Positions 24,109 through 34,338 of a stretch of DNA of 64,000 nucleotides are shown one piece after another. The stretch comes from Photobacterium sp. JCM 19050 (GTDB lineage: Bacteria; Pseudomonadota; Gammaproteobacteria; Enterobacterales; Vibrionaceae), in the NCBI GenBank assembly GCA_001310455.1, contig BAXG01000004.1:1-64000 (forward strand), in the 5' to 3' direction. The translations under genes were made by a program, and so were the position numbers. Each line of letters begins with the position of its first letter. Position 1 is the first letter of the stretch. The notes under the pieces were generated by a model, which saw only the letters and a program-made list of their open reading frames with translations, was not told where the DNA came from and did not search any database.

Positions 24109-25683
24109 ATGCGTATTAATCAGCCCATTACTCAAAAAGAAAATCACTATCCGAAACATTACTGTTTGCTGTCTACCACGGATACGAAAGGTTTCATTAA
24201 GCATGCCAGTGATGAGTTTTGCCAGGTCTCCGGCTATACCTTGGACGAACTCAAAGGCGAGCCACACAACATGATTCGTCACCCGGACATGCCCCCATCC
24301 GCTTTCGCGGATATGTGGGATCACCTAAAAAATGGAAAATGTTGGATGGGGATGGTGAAAAACCGTTGTAAAAACGGTGATCACTATTGGGTAGATGCAT
24401 TCGCGACACCGATCTTAAACAACGGGAAGACAGAGGAATACCAGTCGGTTCGCTCGTACTGACCGGGAAACGGTGCTCCGGGCAGAAAAACTCTACCCCA
24501 AACTCAGCACCGGAAAACGTCCGTGGCAACTCAAATTTTTGCGCACACGTTTATGGCAACGGTGCAGTGTCGCATTCATATTGGCCACTGCATTATCGTT
24601 TTTCGCTGGAATGTTTGCGGGAATGCCAGCGGCGATGGCGATACAACTACTCGCATCCATGATAATTGTCTTTATGGCTACTCGTCGTTTGGAAAAGCTG
24701 ACTGAAGAAGCGAGAACGTGCTTCGACAGCCCCTTAATGGAACTGGTTTATACAGGTAGTGTCAGCGATATCTCTGAACTGGAACTGGCGCTGAAGATGC
24801 GCGCAGCGGAACTCAACGCGGTGGTGGGTCGTATCATGGTTTCCAGCGAGGAGGTGCTCGGTGCGGCTTCCCGGGCGAACGAAAATGGCTGCAAGACAGC
24901 CAGCAATATTGAAGCGCAAAATGCGGAAACAGATCAGGTGGCAGCAGCCATCTGCCAGATGTCTGCGACAAGCAACGATATGGCCAATAATACTCAGTCA
25001 GCCTCCGATGCCGCAGCTCAGGCATTAGAGGCAAGTCAGGAAGGTAAGGATACGGTATCCCAAACCGTTAAAGCGATTAGCAAACTCGCCCGCCAGCTGA
25101 ACAACGCCTCCGGGGTCATCACAGAATTGGAGGAGCATGGCCAACAGATTGGCACAGTGTCCGACGTGATAAGTGGCATTGCCGAACAAACAAACTTACT
25201 TGCACTGAACGCTGCCATCGAGCTGCCCGAGCCGGAGAACAAGGCCGTGGTTTTGCCGTAGTGGCAGATGAGGTTCGGGCGCTGGCCCAACGTACACAGG
25301 AATCCACAGCTCAAATCCAAACGGTAATTTCGGAGATTCAAAACAGCACCATCCAAGCGGTCAAAGCGATGGAAACGGGTACGGACCTCTCTTCTGAATG
25401 TGTTGAAACAGCCAGCCGTGCCGGGGAAGCCATTCAGCGCACCCAGTCTCTGGTAAACGATATCACTGATCGCAACCACCAAATTGCTGCAGCAGTCGAA
25501 GAGCAAGCGGCTGTATCGCAAGAAATGAGCGCGAATGTTCAGTCAATCTCCGACGTGTCAAAATCTAACGTAGGACTTGCAGGGGAAAGCGTTGCGGAAA
25601 CATCTCGTTTGGTCGACTTGCTTGAAGAGCAGCGCAGTCTCGTCTCGCAGTTCAAGAACAGAAAAAATGCTCAGGTAAAGTAA
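24109..25683 (+). CDS. Aer-like methyl-accepting chemotaxis protein (two frameshifts)
   Basis: The N-terminal PAS domain is of the Aer type ([40 protein letters not shown]). Paired membrane helices follow near 24570-24680, then a HAMP-like linker and the signalling domain with the hairpin tip [20 protein letters not shown], split by a lost G near 25229. Another break near 24460 needs one extra or two missing bases. Aer proteins bind FAD in PAS and steer cells by redox or oxygen state, signalling through CheA/CheW. Reconstructed length is about 525 aa, normal for the family. No CheA or CheW gene is nearby. Confidence 0.87.
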
Positions 25684-26137
25684 GATACCCAGCTCATAAA
25701 ATGAGAGATCGCAGCTTAAGCTAACACTTTTTTTGAGCAGGCATCTTGTCAACAAGAGGTTTCAATGGGCGTCATCCCGCTTGACACAGCAATGGGGTAA
25801 AGCTGTCATAGGGATGACGTGCAGGAAAACGGAATTTTCATCGAGACTAATGTAAATGTTTTTTCCGTAAGGACGCAGGAATGTAATAAATCTGGATGGT
25901 GCAAAACTGACAAATCGAACGATGATGAAGCCTCTCGTCCAACTGCGATCCACCATAATTTGAAAAATGATTTTTCCTCCATGTAACGGATAGTTACGGA
26001 AGTGTAATTATTCATGTCGTATGAATTTTCGATATATTTTTCAGTTGACGATCGTCACATTCCCTGCGGGTTCCCTCCCCTACAATCGCCCCCAGTTATC
26101 AAACCGATTCCGTTAATACACTTTTTCAGGAAACCCT
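25684..26137. other. Intergenic region with inverted repeat
   Basis: About 450 bp without a supported gene. It contains a perfect 9-bp inverted repeat, CGTCATCCC at 25770-25778 and GGGATGACG at 25811-25819, whose function is unknown. The right part must hold the promoter of the DUF3100 operon. Confidence 0.5.
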
Positions 26138-26970
26138 ATGGAACAGACGACTACCCTGCCACGGGAGCGCAGTGAAGGCGTGGTAATAACCATCAGCCTT
26201 GTTGTTGCCACCATTGTTATCTTTATCGCCCAGTACCTGATAGGGAAGCAGGAAATTCACCTCGGTTCAGCCGTTATCCCTATTTTGCCGATGCTGTTTG
26301 CCGTGATTATCGGCATGACCATTTCCACCCATGCAGTACGAAACAAAATCAAAGCCTGGGGCAAGCTCTTCACCGAAAAAGAGGAAGGGTTCTGCTCAAA
26401 GATGGTGGGTTTCAGCCTGCTTATCCTCGGCACTCAGTACGCAGGCATGATTGTTCCAAACCTGGAGATGATCCTGAATGCCGGTATCCCCCTTTTCCTG
26501 CAGGAATCGGTAACCTGCTCCCAGTCTTCGTCGCGATTCCACTGGCAGTAAAATTCGGCCTTGGCCGTCGAGCAATCGGCGCCTGTTCATCTATCAGCCG
26601 CGAACCGTCAGTTGCGGTTATCCAGGGTAAATTCGGTACCGGTTCTCAGGAATATATCGGTGTTTTGGCCATTTACCTGTGCGGTTCAGTTATCGGTACG
26701 CTGTGGTTTAGCCTGCTGGGTTCACTGGCACCACTTACCGGCCTTCACCCACTGGCACTTGCAGCCGGTTCAGGTGTCGGCAGTGGTTCGATGTTGAGCG
26801 CAGCATCCGGTGCGCTGATTAACGGCCTGGATGAAACGCTGGCACAACAGGTGCTGAGTATCGCTGCTGCATCAAACCTGCTGTCATCCGTGCTGGGTGC
26901 GTTGTCTCTGACCTTCCTGGGTCTGCCTCTTTCAGAAAAAATCTACAAGCTTTGCAATAAGGAAAAATAA
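26138..26970 (+). CDS. DUF3100 membrane protein (frameshifted)
   Basis: This integral membrane protein of about 277 aa has eight or so hydrophobic segments (such as VVITISLVVATIVIFIAQYL, VIPILPMLFAVIIGMTIS, LAIYLCGSVIGTLWFSLLG). It shows the conserved DUF3100 stretch KFGLGRRAIGACSSISREPS. One base is missing near 26503, where GGAATCGG should read as ...EFGNLLPVF or similar. It is the first gene of a tight three-gene operon with another membrane protein and an M20 amidohydrolase. I infer a transporter subunit; the family has no established function that I know of. Confidence 0.75.
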
Positions 26971-26972
26971 TC

Positions 26973-27422
26973 ATGAAAGCCATTTTCCTTGATATGAAGT
27001 TCGTCTTTATTGCCATTGCGCTGGCGATCTTCACCCAGACACTGACTACTGGCACACCGATTTTTGCCATGGGTGACAGCTTTGTGGCGATGACAATGGT
27101 GGTATTCCTGTCATTGGTAGCCAAGCACTTCATTCCTTCATCCCTGCCGGCTTTCGCGTACGCAACCATCATTGGTATCGTGCTGTGCCTGCCGGAAACG
27201 CCTTTCCGCGAGTGGTTTATTGGCTCAGTTGGCAAGGTGTCATTCCTGTCTTGCTGTGTACCGCTCCTGGCTTTTGCCGGCCTGTCAGTAGGCGGCAAGA
27301 TGGACGAACTCAAGCAAATGTCCTGGAAAGTTATCGTGATTTTCCTGGTTGTTTCCACCGCCTGTTTCTTCGGTGCATCACTGGTTGCCCAGGTAGGCTT
27401 TAGCATGCAAGGACTTATCTAA
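26973..27422 (+). CDS. Membrane protein, partner of DUF3100
   Basis: This 149-aa protein has four to five membrane segments, starting MKAIFLDMKFVFIAIALAIF and including LSVGGKMDELKQMSWKVIVI. It begins 2 bp after the DUF3100 stop and its own stop overlaps the ATG of the amidohydrolase (TAATG), so the three products are probably made together. Size and arrangement suggest the second half of a split membrane transporter. I do not recognise a named family. Confidence 0.65.
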   Translation: MKAIFLDMKFVFIAIALAIFTQTLTTGTPIFAMGDSFVAMTMVVFLSLVAKHFIPSSLPAFAYATIIGIVLCLPETPFREWFIGSVGKVSFLSCCVPLLAFAGLSVGGKMDELKQMSWKVIVIFLVVSTACFFGASLVAQVGFSMQGLI

Positions 27423-28595
27423 TGACCACTTACACCCTGATGCCAGAACTGGCTTCCCTGAAAGCATACGCGGAAGCAACACGACATGACCTGCACCGTA
27501 TTCCGGAGCCGTCAGGTAAGGAATTTAAAACGTCAGCTTACTGTCGCGAACAAATGGAAGGTTTCGGGTATAGCCTCCGTACTTTTGAAGGCTACACCGG
27601 CTTTACAGCAGACCTGATTGTTGACCCGGCGTTCAAATTGCTGGCAATACGTGCAGATATGGATGGCTTGGAAATGCCGGACATGACTGAAAACGCATGT
27701 ACATCCATTCACGATGGCATGGCGCACAACTGCGGCCATGACAGCCACATGGCAATTGCCCTGACTACGGCTAACTTCCTGTCACAACACAAGGAAACCA
27801 TGAAGTACAACGTGCGCTTCATTTTCCAGATGGCAGAGGAAGACATGCGTGTACCGGGTGCAAACAAAATGGTCGAAATGGGCTGCATGGAAGGGGTAGA
27901 TGAAGTTTATGCCCTGCATAACGACGCCTCCATGGACACCGGCACAATCAAGCTAAACGGCGGCATTATGTCATCCTGGGGTTCAGCATGGACACTCGAT
28001 GTACACGGTGTATCCGCTCATGGCTCTACCCCGCACAAAGGCCTGGACGCAATCCGGGAAACTGCCCGTATCATCGAAGACATGGACTACATTGTTGCCA
28101 AGCAAACCAGCCCATTCAGCCCGGCGGTCTTTGGCTGCGGCATGATTAACGGTGGCACCATTCCAAATGCTGTTGCTGACTACGTGCAGGCCCGTGGCAC
28201 CATCCGAGCCATGGATGCTGAAACAGATCAGATTCTAAAAAACAGTTTTGCAGGTATTGTTGCCCAGAGCGAAATCCGTGGTTTCAAAACCACCATGGAG
28301 TGCGTGGGTTATCCAGCCGTGGAAAACCACCCGCCGCAACGGCTCGTGTTGCTGACGCAGCCAAAGCTTTCCTCGCAGAAGAAAACGTCAACACTCAAGG
28401 TGCGCCTATGACCGGCAGTGAAGACTTCAGTTACATGGTTCACGCATCAAAAGACAAGATGGGCGCCATGTTTTTCCTCGGCAGCGGCAGTGACGAAAAG
28501 GTATTCGTAACTACCTGCACGCCAACCCTTACTACCTGGACGACGACTGCGTACTGGTAGGTGCCCAGATCTTTATCAACCTGGTCACCCGCTAA
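27422..28595 (+). CDS. M20 amidohydrolase (two frameshifts)
   Basis: This is an M20/AbgB/HipO-type metallo-amidohydrolase of about 390 aa. Metal-site segments are visible: RADMDGLEMPD, HNCGHDSHMA, FIFQMAEEDMRVPGA, and the dimerisation motif VHGVSAHGSTPHKGLDA. The C-terminal metal ligand region is MTGSEDFSYM. It should cleave an N-acyl or peptide-like bond of an amino acid conjugate. Breaks lie near 28330 and near 28500 (AAAAGGTATT for AAAAGGGTATT); the repaired protein ends FINLVTR at 28595. Its operon with two membrane proteins suggests uptake followed by hydrolysis. Confidence 0.85.
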
Positions 28596-28640
28596 GATAC
28601 GCCCCAATTGGCACGTATGTAATCAGGATCGTGTCCCCCT

Positions 28641-28680
28641 AAAACGCCCCCAGAACAAATAAATAAACCGGGGGCGTTTT
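28641..28680 (+). terminator. Strong terminator after the M20 operon
   Basis: AAAACGCCCCC pairs with GGGGGCGTTTT around an 18-base AT-rich loop. Because A and T runs flank both sides, it can act in both directions, also serving the convergent tautomerase gene. Confidence 0.9.
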
Positions 28681-28702
28681 CTTGCGTGTTCCTCAATGAT
28701 CC

Positions 28703-29083
28703 CTACCAATGAACGATATCCCCGGCATCAAATACCCGGCCGGACTGTGCCATCCGGCAGTTGATAAAGATGTTTTCCCGGGAAATACCGGATGACCCGG
28801 CAATAGCGCTGGCGATGGTTTCCATCATATGGTGGATGTCTTTATCGGTATTGGAATCCGGGATAAGCAGGTCAACAATCACCGGTACACCTTCGGTGGG
28901 TTGAAGCGTGGGGGTTTCATCACCCCTTGCATAAAGGCCGGATTGAATAAACTCCCAGGTGACATGGATGTGTTTCAATTCAATGTGGGTTTCTTCAGAG
29001 AAACGCCGGGCAATGGAGGTAACGACGGCATCCATTTCAACCGGATAGGCCAGAGGCAGTGATTTGATATGTATAAAAGGCAT
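28703..29083 (-). CDS. Tautomerase-superfamily protein
   Basis: This 126-aa protein starts MPFIHIKSLPL, so Pro1 would be the catalytic base after Met removal, as in 4-oxalocrotonate tautomerase relatives. It has the length of the 5-carboxymethyl-2-hydroxymuconate isomerase/MIF-like forms. It probably catalyses a keto-enol tautomerisation on an unknown substrate. It stands just after the SDR gene on the same strand. Confidence 0.75.
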   Translation of the reverse strand: MPFIHIKSLPLAYPVEMDAVVTSIARRFSEETHIELKHIHVTWEFIQSGLYARGDETPTLQPTEGVPVIVDLLIPDSNTDKDIHHMMETIASAIAGSSGISRENIFINCRMAQSGRVFDAGDIVHW

Positions 29084-29163
29084 GGCGCATCCCCCGAAAC
29101 AAACCTGTTGGGGTAAAGCTAGACCAGAAACCCGGGGAGCACTGGTTTATTGCAGGGAATACC

Positions 29164-29901
29164 TCACCGTAAAGAAAGGCCGCCATCAACCACCAGCGTA
29201 TGGCCTACAATATACTCCGCGTCCTCAGAGCACAGCCACATAACCGCTTTGGTGATCTCTTCCGGCCTGGCAAAGCGACCGGCTGGCACAATCTTTTCTA
29301 CCTCTTCACAGATGTTGGCATTTTGCACTTTCTTTTTCTCCCAACGGGGTGTCCAGGTTACCCCGGGAGCGACAGCATTGACACGAATTCCCCGCTCGAT
29401 GGCTTCCAACGCCACTGAGCGGGTAAGCCCTTCCATCGCATGTTTTGCCGCGCTGTACATGGCGGCATTAGGCGTCGGACGAAGGCCGTTCACTGAGCTG
29501 ATATTCACGATTGCACCGCCCGTTTTCATCAACGCCAGACCAGCCTGAAGGCAATGGGCATGACCAAGGAAATCATTATTAAGCGTGGCTTTGAGCGCTT
29601 CATAATTGACATCGGTGAAGATTCCTCCCGAAGCAAGGAGAGGCGACGCATTGTTAATAAGAATATCCAGGCTCCCGTACTGGGTTTTGATTTCAGAAAA
29701 GAGCTTGTTTACTTGCTCCGGCTCAGAAATATCTGTGCAGTAGTAGTCAACATCAGCCAACGCCGGATTTTCATCGGTTACTTTGTCCCACAATGCCTTG
29801 GTCCGCGAGCAGGTAACAACCTGATACCCACCAGCAACCAGCGCTTCCACCAGGGAAAGACCTATACCTTTAGAGCCTCCGGTTACCAACGCTGTTTTCA
29901 T
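29164..29901 (-). CDS. Short-chain dehydrogenase/reductase
   Basis: This 245-aa classical SDR has the nucleotide-binding motif TGGSKGIG, NNAS, the catalytic Ser in NISSVNG and the YSAAK motif, plus the C-terminal VDGGLSLR typical of FabG-like enzymes. The NAD(P) preference and substrate are not evident. It lies between the tautomerase and a GNAT gene. Confidence 0.88.
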   Translation of the reverse strand: MKTALVTGGSKGIGLSLVEALVAGGYQVVTCSRTKALWDKVTDENPALADVDYYCTDISEPEQVNKLFSEIKTQYGSLDILINNASPLLASGGIFTDVNYEALKATLNNDFLGHAHCLQAGLALMKTGGAIVNISSVNGLRPTPNAAMYSAAKHAMEGLTRSVALEAIERGIRVNAVAPGVTWTPRWEKKKVQNANICEEVEKIVPAGRFARPEEITKAVMWLCSEDAEYIVGHTLVVDGGLSLR

Positions 29902-29951
29902 CCGCCCCTCTCAATGGTTACCTGTTTTACTGTTACGGTATTTTTAGCGGT

Positions 29952-30401
29952 TCATTCCCAGCGGCACACACCCATTATTTTCACCTTTGCACCTAACCGC
30001 TCATAAAACCGGATACCGCGATCGTTGTCTTTCTGGACTTCCCAACGCATAAATTTGCCATCGGCAGATAAACAGCGCTTTCTGGCTTCCAGCATCAACG
30101 CCTCACCGACACCCTTACTCCGAAATTGTGCATTTACAAAGAGGTCGTCCACATGGAGATATTCAGTGCCGCTCCAGGTAGAAAAGCGCCACATGTAACT
30201 CAGGAAACCCGCAGTCTCACCGTCTGATTCAGCCAGCAGCACACCGAATTTCGGGTTATCGCCAAACAATGCATCCTCAATTTGTGACACGGTAACTTTC
30301 ACAACGTCAATTTCACCGTGATCGTCCGCCAGCGCTCGAATAAGTTGGTGAACGGTTTTTACATCTCGGGGCTCTGCGTCTCTTACAATCAGTTTACTCA
30401 A
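29952..30401 (-). CDS. GNAT N-acetyltransferase
   Basis: This 149-aa single GNAT domain has the acetyl-CoA pyrophosphate-binding motif QFRSKGVGEALM and the closing segment NDRGIRFYERLGAKV. It resembles the diamine or small-molecule acetyltransferase group (YLHVDDLFVNAQFRSKG), but the substrate cannot be stated. Confidence 0.85.
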   Translation of the reverse strand: MSKLIVRDAEPRDVKTVHQLIRALADDHGEIDVVKVTVSQIEDALFGDNPKFGVLLAESDGETAGFLSYMWRFSTWSGTEYLHVDDLFVNAQFRSKGVGEALMLEARKRCLSADGKFMRWEVQKDNDRGIRFYERLGAKVKIMGVCRWE

Positions 30402-30472
30402 CCGGGCATCCTTTTATGTCTCATCTGTCCTTCCAATCACATTATCCGGTTCCAAAGACGAAAAAAACCCCG

Positions 30473-31201
30473 TTACAAAAACCGCTGAGGAGACCGCGTG
30501 ATAAGCCTCATCATTCCCCATTCCCAGAGTTGGGCAACATCCTCCGGGTTTTCCGTAGAGTAACCCTGAATTTTAACGCCCGCACCATGTACAGAATCGA
30601 AGATGTTTTTAGTCAGATACCGGTAATCACAATTAAAAAAAGCAGGCTCCAAATACAGGTAATCTCGCCACTTATCCGGCACCCTTTCAAATAACACAGC
30701 ACGAGGTACCAATGGGAGGAGCTCTTTACACGCCGCCAACGCGTCCATATTGAAAGACGAGAAAATCAGCTGAGAAAGCGAAATGTCGCTGCGAACAATG
30801 GTTTCCGACACAGCAACGCAAAGCCGTTGCACATCCGTGTCCGGATAGGTCTTGATTTCAATGTTTAACTTAAGCCCGGATTCTTTTGCGTAAGCGAGAA
30901 GCGCTTTCAGTTCAGGGACGCGCTCTCCACAAAAAGCCTCTGAGAAATAACGCCCGGCATCTAAATCCTTCAGCACATCGAAAGAGGTTTCGGCCAGCAG
31001 GCCTTCGCCATTGGTACAGCGTTCCAGCATATCATCGTGAAAAATCACCGGGATCCCATCGCTGGTCAGTTGCACATCCACTTCAGTCCAGTTGCAGCCC
31101 GTTTGTTTCACACGCTTTATCGCTGCCATCGTGTTTTCCGGCGCTTGTGAAGCAACTCCGCGATGGGCACAAATCCGATCTTTCCAATCTATTTCGTTCA
31201 T
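30473..31201 (-). CDS. ugpQ: Glycerophosphodiester phosphodiesterase
   Basis: This 242-aa cytoplasmic GDPD-family enzyme starts with the metal and substrate motifs AHRGVASQAPENTMAAI and EVDVQLTSDGIPVIFHDD and has LNIEIKTYP later. It hydrolyses glycerophosphodiesters to sn-glycerol 3-phosphate and an alcohol. It is the last gene of the ugp-like operon, the same partnership as E. coli ugpBAECQ, so imported diesters would be processed on entry. No signal peptide is seen. Confidence 0.87.
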   Translation of the reverse strand: MNEIDWKDRICAHRGVASQAPENTMAAIKRVKQTGCNWTEVDVQLTSDGIPVIFHDDMLERCTNGEGLLAETSFDVLKDLDAGRYFSEAFCGERVPELKALLAYAKESGLKLNIEIKTYPDTDVQRLCVAVSETIVRSDISLSQLIFSSFNMDALAACKELLPLVPRAVLFERVPDKWRDYLYLEPAFFNCDYRYLTKNIFDSVHGAGVKIQGYSTENPEDVAQLWEWGMMRLITRSPQRFL

Positions 31202-31239
31202 ACATCACGCACTTTTCAGAGGAAAACAGCCGCACTGGC

Positions 31240-32093
31240 TTACTTCAGACCAGCATTCATAAAGGATTCCATAAACTGGCGCTGGAAAATCAGGAACACG
31301 GCCAGCAGCGGAGCAATGGCTATCAGGTTCCTGCACTCAGGACACCCCAGTCCACCCCGGTTTCCGGGGATGCAAACAACGCAATTCCGACGGTGATGGG
31401 ACGGCTGGCTTCGGTGTTGGTAACAACGACCGGCCACAGGAAGTTATTCCAGTGGTGCGAAATGGACACCAGCGCATAAGCGATATACGTCGGCTTCGCC
31501 AACGGTACATAGACCTTGAGAACAGTGGCAACCCGCCCCAGCCCTTCAATGCGCGCAGCATCTTCAAGTTCTTGCGGTACCTGCATAAACGTCTGTCGCA
31601 GCAGGAATATACCAAATGCACTGGCGATATAAGGAAAAGCAACACCGATGTAAGTATCAATAGAATTGAGTTGAGCGACCTGTTGGTAGTTTTCGCTGAT
31701 CAGCGCTTCCGGCATGATCATCAACTGAAGCAAAATTGCCCCGAACACCCACACTTTCCCTTTAAAATCGACCCGCGCAAGAGCATAGGCCGCCAATGTA
31801 CAGACAATCAATTGGAACACCAAAAGGATGGAGACAATCATAAAGGTGTTCCAGACATACCGGATAAACGGAGTGGTATGCCAGGCTTCAGCGAAGTTAC
31901 TCAGTGTGATGTCTGAATCCAGGGAAAAATAAATGGCATCTGACCCACTGTGAAACGCCGCCCAGACCATATAAATCAGCGGCATCACCCATAGAAAGCC
32001 AAGAAACCAGGCGCAGCACCGGCTGAAAAATGCCGTGAAACTGAACGCAAAATCAGATGTCAGCCCGGCCGGAGAAGCAAGCGTTGTTTTCAT
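31240..32093 (-). CDS. ugpE: ABC permease UgpE-like (frameshifted)
   Basis: This MalG/UgpE-type inner-membrane permease has six helices and the EAA loop that contacts the ATPase (QELEDAARIEGLGRVATVLKV). One base is missing near 31340; after repair the protein ends LIAIAPLLAVFLIFQRQFMES...GLK at 31240, about 284 aa. Its ATG overlaps the ugpA stop (ATGA). Confidence 0.85.
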
Positions 32094-32970
32094 CGGTAAT
32101 GCACCTTATTCCGTGAAAGATAGAACTGCAGGCCCGAGCAAGCGGCAAGGATAACCAGCAACACCATAGTAAGCAGTGACGCATATTCGTAATCGAGGAA
32201 CGAGAATGCGGTTTCGTAGATGTAGTAAAGCAGCAGAGTGCTTGAGTTATTCGGCCCGCCTTTGGTCAGAATAAACAGGTGGTCCACCAGCTTGAACGCA
32301 TTGATCAAGGCATTCACGAACACAAACAGTGTGGTAGGCCCCAGCAGCGGCAGGATCACCCGGCGAAGGCGGTAGAAATAACCGGGCGCTTCCACTTTAG
32401 CGGCATCTTCAAGTTCAGAAGGAATCGCCTGCAACGCCGCCAGGTAGAAGATCATAAAGAAGCCGGATTCCTTCCAGATAGTCAGCGCCATCATCGCCCC
32501 GAGTGCCATATCCGGGTTCCCCAGCCAGTTTGTCCCTTCCACCCCGAAAACCGCCAGAAACCGGTTCAACAGCCCGAGGTTCGGCGAGTAGAAAAACAGC
32601 CAGATATTGGCAGCCGCCACCATAGGCAACATGTCGGTACAAAGAAGCTCAGACGCAGTGCACTTCTGCCAAGGAATTTCTCGTTGACCCAAAGCGCCAT
32701 GGTGAGCGCCAGGAACATGGAAACCGGCACGGTAATCAGCGCATACCAGGCATTATTGGTCAACGCCATGATAAAGACGTCGTCGTACAGCAAATCAGAG
32801 AAGTTCTCAGCAGCCACGAATTTGGCAGATCCATCTTCGCTGAAAAAGAAAAGGCTGTTGATGAAACTACGGATCGCCGGGATGTAAGTAAAGTTGGTGA
32901 GCAATACAACGGCGGGTAACAGCAACATCCAGGCAAACAGCCAGTCCGGGGAACGGGTTAAACGAAACAT
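32090..32970 (-). CDS. ugpA: ABC permease UgpA-like (frameshifted)
   Basis: This MalF/UgpA-type permease has six helices and the EAA loop SELEDAAKVEAPGYFYRLRR. The frame breaks near 32640 where the sequence should read FVPTMLPMVAAANIW; one base is missing. The ATG at 32970 (MFRLTRSPDWLFAWM) gives about 293 aa, the family length. It follows ugpB after a stable intercistronic hairpin. Confidence 0.85.
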
Positions 32971-33001
32971 CCTGACTCCACAATCCGGTAAGAGCAAATA
33001 A

Positions 33002-33028
33002 CCGGGGCAGCAGACGACCCTGCCCCGG
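33002..33028 (-). promoter_or_regulatory. Intercistronic hairpin between ugpB and ugpA
   Basis: CCGGGGCAG pairs perfectly with CTGCCCCGG around a 9-base loop, just after the ugpB stop. It has no U tract, so it is unlikely to be a full terminator. Similar hairpins after binding-protein genes stabilise the upstream mRNA part and so raise binding protein over permease. Confidence 0.65.
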
Positions 33029-33032
33029 AGTG

Positions 33033-34322
33033 TCACTTATTTGCGTGTTGCACGGCGCAGCAAACGCTCAGCTGCTTTTGTGCTTTGTTGAGGGCTTCCT
33101 CAGCAGATTGCTGGCCAACCAGAGTCGACTGGATAGCATCATCCAACGTGCGGCGAACACGTCCAGCTTCATACGTTGCAAGCTCAGCAGTTGCATGAAC
33201 CAGCTGATCACGGGCTACCAATGCGGCTGGAACCTCTGCGACAAAGCTGCGCAGTTCCTGTGTCTCATAGGCCGCAGAGGACACACCAACATAGCCGGTT
33301 GCAATGCTCCACTTGGCACTGTTTTCTGGCTTGGTCATGTGTTTCACCAGTTTGTAAGCAGCTTGCTGCTCTTCATCCGTACCGGATTTCAGCAGGTAGA
33401 AGTTACCGCCACCGGTAGGAGAACCCGGCTCCGCGTTCGCTGGCAGTACAGCGACGCCAAAATCGAATTTTGCGTTCTTGCGAACGGCAGTGAGGTTACC
33501 GGTTGAGTGCCACATCATGGCAGTGTTGCCCTCAAGAAACTCCTGACGCAGCGTGCCCCACTCAACGGTGCCTTTCGGCATCACTTCATACTTGCTGCCA
33601 AGGTCTTTCCAGAACTGGAGCGCTTCAACCACTTTCGGGTTATTGAAGTTCACCTTGGTGCCGTCTTCGCTCATCAGGGTTTGACCCTGCTGCTTAGCCA
33701 GCGCACCAAACATCCAGTAAGGGTAACCAGTGGAAGGAATCATAACGCCCCACTGGGTAACATCGCCGTTGGCATCACGCTTAACCAGCTTGGCCGCTGT
33801 TTCACGCAGTTCTTCCCAGGTTGCAGGTGGCGCTTCCGGATCCAGCCCCGCCGCTCGGAAAGCATCCTTGTTGTAATACATCACGATGGTCGAACGCTGG
33901 AATGGCACACCGTAGGTCTTGCCGTCAAACTGGCCGTTCATCATCAGGGCCGGGTAGAAGCTTTCCAGCCATGCTTTGTCTTCAGCGCTTTTCGCAAAGT
34001 CATCGAACGGACGGATGATGTCCATGCTTTTCAGTTCAAGCAGGTCGATAGAGAAAAGCACCGAAGTTTGCACCGGCTCACCCGCTTTCAGGGCAGCCAG
34101 GGCTTTTACGCGGGTATCGTCATAGTTGCCGGCATAAATGGCCTTCACAGAGATATCCGGGTTCTGTTGTTCAAAATCGTCAACGAGTTCGTCAACCACT
34201 TTGGTCAGGGGACCCCCTACCGCAATCGGGTAGTACATGGTCAGTTCGGTCTTGGCAAATGCAGCTGTAGAAAACAGCGCTGCACACAGTCCAGCTTTCA
34301 GTAAGCAGTTTACCGGCTTCAT
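33033..34322 (-). CDS. ugpB: Solute-binding protein UgpB-like
   Basis: This periplasmic binding protein (family 1, MalE/UgpB type) of about 428 aa has a signal peptide (LLKAGLCAALFSTAAFA) and UgpB-like segments: GNYDDTRVKALAALKAGEPV, GVPFQRSTIVMYYNKDAF, and PTGGGNFYLLKSG. The extreme C-terminus appears shifted by one missing A near 33080; repaired it ends AAERLLRRATRK with the stop at 33037-33039. Together with ugpC, A, E and Q it should import glycerol-3-phosphate or glycerophosphodiesters; the ligand is inferred from family and neighbours. Confidence 0.85.
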   Translation of the reverse strand: MKPVNCLLKAGLCAALFSTAAFAKTELTMYYPIAVGGPLTKVVDELVDDFEQQNPDISVKAIYAGNYDDTRVKALAALKAGEPVQTSVLFSIDLLELKSMDIIRPFDDFAKSAEDKAWLESFYPALMMNGQFDGKTYGVPFQRSTIVMYYNKDAFRAAGLDPEAPPATWEELRETAAKLVKRDANGDVTQWGVMIPSTGYPYWMFGALAKQQGQTLMSEDGTKVNFNNPKVVEALQFWKDLGSKYEVMPKGTVEWGTLRQEFLEGNTAMMWHSTGNLTAVRKNAKFDFGVAVLPANAEPGSPTGGGNFYLLKSGTDEEQQAAYKLVKHMTKPENSAKWSIATGYVGVSSAAYETQELRSFVAEVPAALVARDQLVHATAELATYEAGRVRRTLDDAIQSTLVGQQSAEEALNKAQKQLSVCCAVQHANK

Positions 34323-34338
34323 ATAACCTTTCCTTTGG

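Noticed and set aside
26041..26110. Sigma-70 promoter from TTGACG and TACAAT before the DUF3100 operon
   Set aside because: The two boxes are about 30 bp apart, far from the required 16-18 bp.
33507..34304. Long plus-strand open frame opposite ugpB
   Set aside because: It is fully inside the conserved binding-protein gene on the other strand and has no ribosome site or recognisable motif.
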